In this document: one piece after another, positions 29,604 through 42,200 of the stretch
How the letters are laid out: each line of letters begins with the position of its first letter
Position numbering within the stretch: position 1 is the first letter of the stretch
Assembly (NCBI GenBank): GCA_935421135.1
Contig: OW285192.1
Coordinates: forward strand, 229,501 to 293,500
Source of the DNA: Bugulina stolonifera
Lineage: Eukaryota > Bryozoa > Gymnolaemata > Cheilostomatida > Bugulidae
DNA length: 64,000 nt
Reading direction: 5' to 3'
Notes under the pieces: model-generated
The model's database searches: none
What the model was told of the DNA's origin: nothing
Seen by the model: only the letters and a program-made list of their open reading frames with translations
Program-made: the position numbers and the translations under genes

Positions 29604-30134
29604 ATGGATACGATGAGTATAGCGCGCATCCTCACCGATGATGAAGAGAGTTCTAGTCTATTCAGAGGTGTTATGCCGAGAGATCACTTTATAAATTCTT
29701 TTTCCACTCCCGGGATCTACGTCTTCAACACCCACTCGAGTGATAGAGTCGGTGAACACTGGATATCAGTTTTCTCAACCAGCAAAGAGATTGACTACTT
29801 TGACTCTTACGGACTCCCACCATCTTTTTATCCCGATGTGTGCGAATTGCTTGAGAGAAATGATGTAATCATCCGATGGAATGGAGAGTGTATTCAAGGA
29901 GAACTGAGTAATGTGTGCGGGGATTATTGCATTCTATTCTGCCTCTTACGAGCTAGAAGATGGAGCATGTCTAAGATCATTAAGCGTCTCATCACAATTA
30001 CTTCAGAAGAAATGCGTGATCACTCCGTTAGAGCTCTACTCTCGAGAATGTATGGTAAAACGATTGGTAAAAACATACCAAGATCGATGCATATAAATGG
30101 ACTCGAGTCTATATTAAATTGTAGTTTTGAATGA
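29604..30134 (+). CDS. PRO: Adenain-type cysteine protease
   Basis: 176 residues. In Polintons this protease, related to the adenovirus maturation protease and Ulp1-like enzymes, is thought to process capsid precursors. Catalytic residues line up as His52 (GEHWISV), Asp67 (YFDSYG), Gln98 in the CIQGE stretch and Cys105 (SNVCGDYC). The FDSYG and CG-x-YC signatures are diagnostic. The ATG is two bases after the capsid stop. The frame is complete and all active-site residues are present. Target sites were not searched; the Gly-rich segments of the core peptide at 27746-28171 are candidate substrates. Confidence 0.92.
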   Translation: MDTMSIARILTDDEESSSLFRGVMPRDHFINSFSTPGIYVFNTHSSDRVGEHWISVFSTSKEIDYFDSYGLPPSFYPDVCELLERNDVIIRWNGECIQGELSNVCGDYCILFCLLRARRWSMSKIIKRLITITSEEMRDHSVRALLSRMYGKTIGKNIPRSMHINGLESILNCSFE

Positions 30135-30211
30135 TGAAATTATGTAGCTTACACGATATTCTCGCTTACTATATATGCGTTATATATGTCATTTATTTTA
30201 TACACCTTGTG

Positions 30212-30860
30212 TTCTACTCTATACTTTCCATCATTATATACTTTCCAAGGAATACGATAAAATATACGTATTATTAATCGAAACCCAAAAACATGGTGAT
30301 ACGAATTTCAAAACCCCGGGGAAATAGTCGGGAAGAACGCGACGGGTCCCGGGCGGGCTCCCACCCCTCGTCCACAGTCGATTGGTCAAAGGGTCGGGGC
30401 GGAGATTCCGAGGTTTGAGGGCGGGGCTTGGAATAGGAGAGGCGGGGGACGGGGTCGGTGGCGATCATTCGAGAGGCGAGAGGCGTGGAGAGAAGAGGCG
30501 CGAGGGAGAGGTTGGAGAGTTTTAAGAGAATCGAGGACGGGGACGTTTCATTCGAGGTAAGTTTTTTTTTTGAGATTTTTTTCGTTCGCGGTTAGGATTA
30601 TTTTTTGAGATTTTTCGGTCGCGGTTAGGAAAATTTTTGGAGATTTTTCGTTCGCGGTTAGAAAATTTTTTGAGGAGGAAACGCTCAGTTCCGGAGCGCG
30701 ACCTTGGCAAGGTCGTGGGGAAATTTTGGCTAGTTCCGGTGTCCTTGACCAAGGTCACGGAGGGTGGTGGCTCCTGATTGGTCAGAATCCGAAATACGGC
30801 TCTGTGATTGGCTGGATCCGTGGGGAAATGTCTGTGCAGATCTGCACTGATATTACTACT
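30212..30860 (-). repeat. Right terminal inverted repeat of the Polinton
   Basis: Reverse complement of 22635-23303, lacking about 20 bp of the GC-rich block and the inner tandem copy. The terminal palindrome GTGCAGATCTGCAC lies at 30834-30847, 13 bp from the end as on the left. The short interval 30135-30211 between the protease stop and this repeat has no gene. Confidence 0.95.
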
Positions 30861-33370
30861 ACCGTAGCAATGACAACCACCTCAATTCACTCCTATCCTC
30901 TCACTAGAAGGACACAGATGTTTCCAGTCATACTCAGCTTGCTCCCTGGTAATTGACCTTTACTACCAGCTGTGTCTATCCACTGGTGGGCAGAAATGAT
31001 TCAGTCTGTAGCTGAGCTCAAGCAAGCTAAAACAGGTAGGACAGGTTACTTAAAACATACACTTTGCATGTACGACCAATCCTAAGATCCCCACAGATAC
31101 GCGAATATAATCTCACAGTTTACATGTATATGACAATAGAAATGACAGTAAAAAATCACTGTACCACTACAATATCTTTGAACAGTCATATTCATGGGTT
31201 GGGTTTGTTTTATTAACATAATATAGAACAATTCATGCATCTATTACCTCCCTAAGCCGTAGGAATGACAACTGCCGCAATTCACTCCTATCCTCTCCTT
31301 AAAAGGACACAGATGTTTCCAGTCATGCTCAGCTTGCTCCCTGGTAATTGACTTTATTACTAGCCGCTGTGTATATCCTCTAGTGGGCAGAAATGATTCA
31401 GTCTATAGATGAGCTCAAACAAGCTAAAACAAGTAGGACAAGTTATTTATAACATACACTGTACATGTCCTAACAATCCTAAGATCTGCACAGATACCCG
31501 AGTATAATCTCACATATTATATGGCAATAAATAGAGATGGCAGTAAATAATCACTGTAGCACCACAATATCTTTGAGCAGTCATATTCATGGATTGGTTT
31601 TATTTTATTAACATAATATAGAGCAGTTCATGCATCTATTACCTCCCTACGCCGTAGTAATGACAACCACCTCAATTCACTCCTATCCTCTCAGTAGAAG
31701 GACACAGTTGTTTCCAGTCATACTCAGCTCGCTCCCTGGTAATTGACTTTTACTACCAGCTGTGTCTATCCACTGGTGGGCAGAAATGCCTCAGTCTATA
31801 GATGAGCTCAAGCAAGCTAAAACAAGTAGGACAAGTTATTTATTGCATACACTGTACATGTCCTAACAATCCTAAGATCTGCACAGATACCCGAGTATAA
31901 TCTCACATATTATATGGCAATAAATAGAGATGGCAGTATATAATCACTGTAGCACCACAATATCTTTGAGCAGTCATTTTTTTAAACTGGTTGGTTTTAT
32001 TTCACTAACATAATATAGAGCAGTTCATGCATCGATTACCTCCCTACGCCGTAGCAATAACAACCACCTCAATTCACTCCTATCCTCTCACTAGAAGGAC
32101 ACAGTTGTTTCCAGTCATACTCAGCTCGCTCTCTGGTGACTGACTTTTAATAGCAGCTGTGTTTATTCTCTGGTGGGCAGAAATGGTTCAATCTATAGAT
32201 GAGCTCAAGCAAGCTAAAACAAGTAGGACAAGTTATTTATTGCATACACTGTACATGTCCTAACAATCCTAAGATCTGCACAGATACACAAGTATAATGT
32301 CACATATTATATGGCAATAAATAGAGATGGCAGTAAATAATCACTGTAGCACCACAATATCTTTGAGCAGTCATATTCATGGATTGGTTTTATTTTATTA
32401 ACATAATATAGAGCAGTTCATGCATCTATTACCTCCCTACGCCGTAGCAATGACAACCACCTCAATTCACTCCTATCCTCTCAGTAGAAGGACACAGTTG
32501 TTTCCAGTCATACTCAGCTCGCTCCCTGGTAATTGACTTTTACTACCAGCTGTGTCTATCCACTGGTGGGCAGAAATGCCTCAGTCTATAGATGAGCTCA
32601 AGCAAGCTAAAACAGGCAGGACAGGTTACTTAAAACATACACTTTGCATGTACGACCAATCCTAAGATCCCCACAGATACGCGAATATAATCTCACAGTT
32701 TACATGTATATGACAATAGAAATGACAGTAAAAAATCACTGTACCACTACAATATCTTTGAACAGTCATATTCATGGGTTGGGTTTGTTTTATTAACATA
32801 ATATAGAACAATTCATGCATCTATTACCTCCCTAAGCCGTAGGATCGACAACTGCCGCAATTCACTCCTATCCTCTCCTTAAAAGGACACAGATGTTTCC
32901 AGTCATGCTCAGCTTGCTCCCTGGTAATTGACTTTATTACTAGCCGCTGTGTATATCCTCTGGTGGGCAGAAATGATTCAGTCTATAGATGAGCTCAAAC
33001 AAGCTAAAACAAGTAGGACAAGTTATTTATAACATACACTGTACATGTCCTAACAATCCTACGATCTGCACAGATGCCCGAGTATAATCTCACATATTAT
33101 ATGGCAATAAATAGAGATGGCAGTAAATGATCACTGTAGCACCACAACAACTTTGAGCAGTCATTTTAAACTGGCTAGTTTTATTTCACTAACATAATAT
33201 AGAACAATTCATGCATCTATTACCTCCCTAAGCCGTAGGAATGACAACTGCCGCAATTCACTCCTATCCTCTCCTTAAAAGGACACAGATGTTTCCAGTC
33301 ATGCTCAGCTTGCTCCCTGGTAATTGACTTTATTACTAGCCGCTGTGTATATCCTCTGGTGGGCAGAAAT

Positions 33371-35750
33371 GATTCAGTCTATAGATGAGCTCAAACAAGC
33401 TAAAACAAGTAGGACAAGTTATTTATAACATGCACTGTACATGTCCTAACAATCCTAAGATCTGCACAGATACCCGAGTATAATCTCACATATTATATGG
33501 CAATAAATAGAGATGGCAGTATATAATCACTGTAGCACCACAATATCTTTGAGCAGTCATTTTTTTAAACTGGTTGGTTTTATTTCACTAACATAATATA
33601 GAGCAGTTCATGCGTCTAGTACCTCCATACGCCGTAGCAATGACAACCACCTCAATTCACTCCTATCCTCTCACTAGAAGGACACAGTTGTTTCCAGTCA
33701 TACTCAGCTCGCTCTCTGGTGACTGACTTTTAATAGCAGCTGTGTTTATTCTCTGGTGGGCAGAAATGGTTCAGTCCATAGATGAGCTCAAGCAAGCTAA
33801 AACAAGTAGGCCAAGTTATTTATAACATACACTGTACATGTCCTAACAATCCTAAGATCTGCACAGATACCCGAGTATAATCTCACATATTATATGGCAA
33901 TAAATAGAGATGGCAGTAAATGATCACTGTAGCACCACAACATCTTCGAGCAGTCATTGTAAACTGGTTGGTTTTATTTCACTAACATAATATGGAGCAG
34001 TTCATGCATCTATTACCTCCCTACACTGTAGCAATGACAACCACCTCAATTCAATCCTATCCTCTCACTAGAAGGACACAGATGTTTCCAGTCATACTCA
34101 GCTCGCTCTCTGGTGATTAACTTCTACTAGCCGCTGTGTATATCCTCTGGTGGGCAGAAATGATTCAGTCTATTATAGATGAGCTCAAGCAAAATAAAAC
34201 AAGTAGGACAAGTTATTTATAACATACACTGTACATGTCCTAACAATCCTAAGATCTGCACAGATACCCGAGTATAATCTCACATATTATAGGGCAATAA
34301 ATAGAGATGGCAGTATATAATCACTGTAGCACCACAATATCTTTGAGCAGTCATTTTTTTAAACTGGTTGGTTTTATTCCATAACATAATATAGAGCAGT
34401 TCATGCATCTATTCCCTCCCTAGACCGTAGCAATGACAACCACCTCAATTCACTCCTATCCTCTCACTAGAAGGTCACAGATGTTTCCAGTCATACTCAG
34501 CTCGCTCTCTGGTGATTAACTTTTACTAGCCGCTGTGTATATCCTCTGGTGGGCAGAAATGATTCAGTCTATAGATGAGCTCAAACAAGCTAAAACAAGT
34601 AGGACAAGTTATTTATAACATGCACTGTACATGTCCTAACAATCCTAAGATCTGCACAGATACCCGAGTATAATCTCACATATTATATGGCAATAAATAG
34701 AGATGGCAGTATATAATCACTGTAGCACCACAATATCTTTGAGCAGTCATTTTTTTAAACTGGTTGGTTTTATTTCACTAACATAATATAGAGCAGTTCA
34801 TGCGTCTAGTACCTCCATACGCCGTAGCAATGACAACCACCTCAATTCACTCCTATCCTCTCACTAGAAGGACACAGTTGTTTCCAGTCATACTCAGCTC
34901 GCTCTCTGGTGACTGACTTTTAATAGCAGCTGTGTTTATTCTCTGGTGGGCAGAAATGGTTCAGTCCATAGATGAGCTCAAGCAAGCTAAAACAAGTAGG
35001 CCAAGTTATTTATAACATACACTGTACATGTCCTAACAATCCTAAGATCTGCACAGATACCCGAGTATAATCTCACATATTATATGGCAATAAATAGAGA
35101 TGGCAGTAAATGATCACTGTAGCACCACAACATCTTCGAGCAGTCATTGTAAACTGGTTGGTTTTATTTCACTAACATAATATGGAGCAGTTCATGCATC
35201 TATTACCTCCCTACACTGTAGCAATGACAACCACCTCAATTCAATCCTATCCTCTCACTAGAAGGACACAGATGTTTCCAGTCATACTCAGCTCGCTCTC
35301 TGGTGATTAACTTCTACTAGCCGCTGTGTATATCCTCTGGTGGGCAGAAATGATTCAGTCTATTATAGATGAGCTCAAGCAAAATAAAACAAGTAGGACA
35401 AGTTATTTATAACATACACTGTACATGTCCTAACAATCCTAAGATCTGCACAGATACCCGAGTATAATCTCACATATTATAGGGCAATAAATAGAGATGG
35501 CAGTATATAATCACTGTAGCACCACAATATCTTTGAGCAGTCATTTTTTTAAACTGGTTGGTTTTATTCCATAACATAATATAGAGCAGTTCATGCATCT
35601 ATTCCCTCCCTAGACCGTAGCAATGACAACCACCTCAATTCACTCCTATCCTCTCACTAGAAGGTCACAGATGTTTCCAGTCATACTCAGCTCGCTCTCT
35701 GGTGATTAACTTTTACTAGCCGCTGTGTATATCCTCTGGTGGGCAGAAAT
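33371..35750 (+). repeat. Two near-identical 1190-bp blocks (three monomers each)
   Basis: The block with the rare ATAACATGCACTGTAC variant at 33424 recurs at 34614. Other rare variants (GTAAATGATCACTGTAGC, TATTATAGGGCAATAAAT, TTATTCCATAACAT) recur at the same 1190-bp offset. I saw no mismatch between the copies by eye over most of their length. Confidence 0.8.
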
Positions 35751-36225
35751 GATTCAGTCTATAGATGAGCTCAAGCAAGATAAAACAAGTAGGACAAGTT
35801 ATTTATAACATACACTGTACATGTCTTAACAATCCTAAGATCTGCACAGATACACAAGTATAATGTCACATATTATATGGCAATAAATAGAGATGGCAGT
35901 AAATAATCACTGTAGCACCACAATATCTTTGAGCAGTCATATTCATGGATTGGTTTTATTTTATTAACATAATATAGTGCAGTTCATCCATCCATTACCT
36001 CCCTACGCCGTAGCAATGACAACCACCTCAATTCACTCCTATCCTCTTAGTAGAAGGACACAGTTGTTTCCAGTCATACTCAGCTCGCTCCCTGGTAATT
36101 GACTTTTACTACCAGCTGTGTCTATCCACTGGTGGGCAGAAATGCCTCAGTCTATAGATGAGCTCAAGCAAGCTATAACAGGCAGGACAGGCTACTTATA
36201 ATATACACTGTACATGTACTAACAA

Positions 36226-39200
36226 TCATGAGGTCTGCACAGATACCCGAATATAAACTCACATTTTGTATGACAATAGAAATAGCAGTAAATAATCACT
36301 GTAGCACTACAATATCTTTGAACAGTCACATTCACGGGTTGGTTTTATATCTTTAGCATGGTATAGAACAATTTGTGCATCTATTAGCTCCCTAAGCCCT
36401 AGGAATGACAACCACCTCAATCCACTCCTATCCTCTCACTAGAAGAACACAGATGTTTCAAGTCATACTCAGCTTGCTCTCTGGTGACTGACTTTTACTA
36501 CCAGCTGTGTCTATCCACTGGTGGGCAGAAATGATTCAGTCTGTAGCTGAGCTCAAGCAAGCTAAAACAGGTAGGACAGGTTACTTAAAACATACACTTT
36601 GCATGTATGACCAATCCTAAGATCCCCACAGATACGCGAATATAATCTCACAGTTTACATGTATATGACAATAGAAATGACAGTAAAAAATCACTGTACC
36701 ACTACAATATCTTTGAACAGTCATATTCATAGGTTGGGTTTGTTTTATTAACATAATATAGAACAATTCATGCATCTATTGCCTCCCTAAGCCGTAGGAA
36801 TGACAACTGCCGCAATTTACTCCTATCCTCTCCTTAGAAGGACACAGATGTTTCCAGTCATGCTCAGCTTGCTCCCTGGTAATTGACTTTTACTACCAGC
36901 TGTGTCTATCCACTGGTGGGCAGAAATGCCTCAGTCTATAGATGAGCTCAAGCAAGCTAAAACAGGTAGGACAGGCTACTTATAATATACACTGTACATG
37001 TACTAACAATCATAAGGTCTGCACAGATACCCGAATATAAACTCACATTTTGTATGACAATAGAAATAGTAATAACTAATCACTGTAGCACTACAATATC
37101 TTTGAACACTCACATTCACGGGTTGGTTTTATATCTTTAACATAGTCTAGAACAATTTGTGCATCTATTAGCTCCCTAAGCCCTAGGAATGAGAACCACC
37201 TCAATCCACTCCTATCCTTTCACTAGAAGGACACAGATGATTCCAGTCATACTCAGCTTGCTCCCTGGTAATTGACTTTTACTAGCCGCTGTGTATATCC
37301 TCTGGTGGGCAGAAATGATTCAGTCTATAGATGAGCTCAAACAAGCTAAAACAAGCAGGACAAGTTATGTATAACATACACTGTACATGTCCTAACAATC
37401 CTAAGATCTGCACAGATACCCGAGTATAATCACACATATTATATTGCAATAAATAGAGATGGCAGTAAATAATCACTGAGTAGCACTACAATATATTTGA
37501 GCAGTCATTTTAAACTGGTTGGCTTTATTGCACTAACATAATATAGAGAAGTTCATGCATCTATTAACTCCCTACGCCGTAGTAATGACAACCACCTCAA
37601 TTCACTGCTATCCTCTCACTAGAAGGACAGGGTTGTTTCCAGTCATACTCAGCTCGCTCTCTGGTGACTGACTTTTAATAGCAGCTGTGTTTATTCTCTG
37701 GTGGGCAGAAATGGTTCAATCTATAGATGAGCTCAAGCCAGCTAAAACAAGTAGGACAAGTTATTTATTGCATACACTGTACATGTCCTAACAATCCTAA
37801 GATCTGCACAGATACCCGAGTATAATCTCACATATTATATGGCAATAAATAGAGATGGCAGTAAATAATCACTGTAGCACCACAACATCTTTGAGCAGTC
37901 ATTTTTTTAAACTGGTTGGTTTTATTTCACTAACATAATATAGAGCAGTTCATGCGTCTAGTACCTCCATACGCCGTAGCAATGACAACCACCTCAATTC
38001 ACTCCTATCCTCTCACTAGAAGGACACAGATGTTTCCAGTCATACTCAGCTTGCTCCCTGGTAATTGACCTTTACTACCAGCTGTGTCTATCCACTGGTG
38101 GGCAGAAATGATTCAGTCTGTAGCTGAGCTCAAGCAAGCTAAAACAGGTAGGACAGGTTACTTAAAACATACACTTTGCATGTACGACCAATCCTAAGAT
38201 CCCCACAGATACGCGAATATAATCTCACAGTTTACATGTATATGACAATAGAAATGACAGTAAAAAATCACTGTACCACTACAATATCTTTGAACAGTCA
38301 TATTCATGGGTTGGGTTTGTTTTATTAACATAATATAGAACAATTCATGCATCTATTACCTCCCTACACTGTAGCAATGACAACCACCTCAATTCAATCC
38401 TATCCTCTCACTAGAAGGACACAGATGTTTCCAGTCATACTCAGCTCGCTCTCTGGTGATTAACTTCTACTAGCCGCTGTGTATATCCTCTGGTGGGCAG
38501 AAATGATTCAGTCTATTATAGATGAGCTCAAGCAAGATAAAACAAGTAGGACAAGTTATTTATAACATACACTGTACATGTCCTAACAATCCTAAGATCT
38601 GCACAGATACCCGAGTATAATCTCACATATTATAGGGCAATAAATAGAGATGGCAGTATATAATCACTGTAGCACCACAATATCTTTGAGCAGTCATTTT
38701 TTTAAACTGGTTGGTTTTATTTCACTAACATAATATAGAGCAGTTCATGCATCTATTCCCTCCCTAGACCGTAGCAATGACAACCACCTCAATTCACTCC
38801 TATCCTCTCACTAGAAGGACACAGATGTTTCCAGTCATACTCAGCTCGCTCTCTGGTGATTAACTTTTACTAGCCGCTGTGTATATCCTCTGGTGGGCAG
38901 AAATGATTCAGTCTATAGATGAGCTCAAGCAAGATAAAACAAGTAGGACAAGTTATTTATAACATACACTGTACATGTCCTAACAATCCTAAGATCTGCA
39001 CAGATACACAAGTATAATGTCACATATTATATGGCAATAAATAGAGATGGCAGTAAATAATCACTGTAGCACCACAATATCTTTGAGCAGTCATATTCAT
39101 GGATTGGTTTTATTTTATTAACATAATATAGTGCAGTTCATGCATCCATTACCTCCCTACGCCGTAGCAATGACAACCACCTCAATTCACTCCTATCCTC

Positions 39201-42200
39201 TTAGTAGAAGGACACAGTTGTTTCCAGTCATACTCAGCTCGCTCCCTGGTAATTGACTTTTACTACCAGCTGTGTCTATCCACTGGTGGGCAGAAATGAT
39301 TCAGTCTATAGATGAGCTCAAACAAGCTAAAACAAGCAGGACAAGTTATGTATAACATACACTGTACATGTCCTAACAATCCTAAGATCTGCACAGATAC
39401 CCGAGTATAATCACACATATTATATTGCAATAAATAGAGATGGCAGTAAATAATCACTGAGTAGCACTACAATATATTTGAGCAGTCATTTTAAACTGGT
39501 TGGCTTTATTGCACTAACATAATATAGAGAAGTTCATGCATCTATTAACTCCCTACGCCGTAGTAATGACAACCACCTCAATTCACTGCTATCCTCTCAC
39601 TAGAAGGACACATTTAGTTCCCGTCATACTCAGCTCGCTCTCTGGTGACTGACTTTTACTAGCAGCTGTGTTTTTGCTCTGGTGGGCAGAAATGGTTCAG
39701 TCTATAGATGAGCTCAAGCAAGCTAAAACAAGTAAGACAAGTTGTTTATAACATACACTGTACATGTCCTAACAATCCTAAGATCTGCACAGATACACAA
39801 GTATAATGTCACATATTATATGGCAATAAATAGAGATGGCAGTAAATAATCACTGTAGCACCACAATATCTTTGAGCAGTCATATTCATGGATTGGTTTT
39901 ATTTTATTAACATAAGATAGAACAGTTCATGCATCTATTACCTCCCTACGCCGTAGCAATGACAACCACCTCAATTCACTCCTATCCTCTTAGTAGAAGG
40001 ACACAGTTGTTTCCAGTCATACTCAGCTCGCTCCCTGGTAATTGACTTTTACTACCAGCTGTGTCTATCCACTGGTGGGCAGAAATGCCTCAGTCTATAG
40101 ATGAGCTCAAGCAAGCTATAACAGGCAGGACAGGCTACTTATAATATACACTGTACATGTACTAACAATCATGAGGTCTGCACAGATACCCGAATATAAA
40201 CTCACATTTTGTATGACAATAGAAATAGCAGTAAATAATCACTGTAGCACTACAATATCTTTGAACAGTCACATTCACGGGTTGGTTTTATATCTTTAGC
40301 ATGGTATAGAACAATTTGTGCATCTATTAGCTCCCTAAGCCCTAGGAATGACAACCACCTCAATCCACTCCTATCCTCTCACTAGAAGAACACAGATGTT
40401 TCAAGTCATACTCAGCTTGCTCTCTGGTGACTGACTTTTACTACCAGCTGTGTCTATCCACTGGTGGGCAGAAATGATTCAGTCTGTAGCTGAGCTCAAG
40501 CAAGCTAAAACAGGTAGGACAGGTTACTTAAAACATACACTTTGCATGTATGACCAATCCTAAGATCCCCACAGATACGCGAATATAATCTCACAGTTTA
40601 CATGTATATGACAATAGAAATGACAGTAAAAAAGCACTGTACCACTACAATATCTTTGAACAGTCATATTCATAGGTTGGGTTTGTTTTATTAACATAAT
40701 ATAGAACAATTCATGCATCTATTGCCTCCCTAAGCCGTAGGAATGACAACTGCCGCAATTTACTCCTATCCTCTCCTTAGAAGGACACAGATGTTTCCAG
40801 TCATGCTCAGCTTGCTCCCTGGTAATTGACTTTTACTACCAGCTGTGTCTATCCACTGGTGGGCAGAAATGCCTCAGTCTATAGATGAGCTCAAGCAAGC
40901 TAAAACAGGTAGGACAGGCTACTTATAATATACACTGTACATGTACTAACAATCATAAGGTCTGCACAGATACCGAATATAAACTCACATTTTGTATGAC
41001 AATAGAAATAGTAGTAACTAATCACTGTAGCACTACAATATCTTTGAACACTCACATTCACGGGTTGGTTTTATATCTTTAACATAGTCTAGAACAATTT
41101 GTGCATCTATTAGCTCCCTAAGCCCTAGGAATGACAACCACCTCAATCCACTCCTATCCTTTCACTAGAAGGACACAGATGATTCCAGTCATACTCAGCT
41201 TGCTCCCTGGTAATTGACTTTTACTAGCCGCTGTGTATATCCTCTGGTGGGCAGAAATGATTCAGTCTATAGATGAGCTCAAACAAGCTAAAACAAGCAG
41301 GACAAGTTATGTATAACATACACTGTACATGTCCTAACAATCCTATGATCTGCACAGATACCCGAGTATAATCACACATATTATATTGCAATAAATAGAG
41401 ATGGCAGTAAATAATCACTGAGTAGCACTACAATATATTTGAGCAGTCATTTTAAACTGGTTGGCTTTATTGCACTAACATAATATAGAGAAGTTCATGC
41501 ATCTATTAACTCCCTACGCCGTAGTAATGACAACCACCTCAATTCACTGCTATCCTCTCACTAGAAGGACAGGGTTGTTTCCAGTCATACTCAGCTCGCT
41601 CTCTGGTGACTGACTTTTAATAGCAGCTGTGTTTATTCTCTGGTGGGCAGAAATGGTTCAATCTATAGATGAGCTCAAGCCAGCTAAAACAAGTAGGACA
41701 AGTTATTTATTGCATACACTGTACATGTCCTAACAATCCTAAGATCTGCACAGATACCCGAGTATAATCTCACATATTATATGGCAATAAATAGAGATGG
41801 CAGTAAATAATCACTGTAGCACCACAACATCTTTGAGCAGTCATTTTAAACTGGTTGGTTTTATTTCACTAACATAAAATAGAGCAGTTCATGCATCTAT
41901 TCCCTCCCTAGACCGTAGCAATGACAACCACCTCAATTCACTCCTACCCTCTCACTAGAAGGACACAGATGTTTCCAGTCATACTCAGCTTGCTCCCTGG
42001 TAATTGACCTTTACTACCAGCTGTGTCTATCCACTGGTGGGCAGAAATGATTCAGTCTGTAGCTGAGCTCAAGCAAGCTAAAACAGGTAGGACAGGTTAC
42101 TTAAAACATACACTTTGCATGTACGACCAATCCTAAGATCCCCACAGATACGCGAATATAATCTCACAGTTTACATGTATATGACAATAGAAATGACAGT

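Larger units (their letters stand above)
22635..30860 (+). mobile_element. Polinton/Maverick element, 8.2 kb, capsid and integrase genes but no DNA polymerase or packaging ATPase
   Basis: The 8226-bp element begins AGTAGTAATATC and ends GATATTACTACT. It is flanked by a 6-bp target duplication and has terminal inverted repeats of about 669 and 649 bp. Gene order on the plus strand: basic ORF of unknown function, integrase, penton-like protein, pX/pVI-like peptide, major capsid protein (two frames), adenain-type protease. Polintons known from other animals are typically 15-20 kb and also encode a protein-primed family B polymerase and an FtsK/HerA-type ATPase. Neither is present between these two ends. 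The large non-coding part (23304-25224) is mostly a G-rich minisatellite. Confidence 0.93.
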
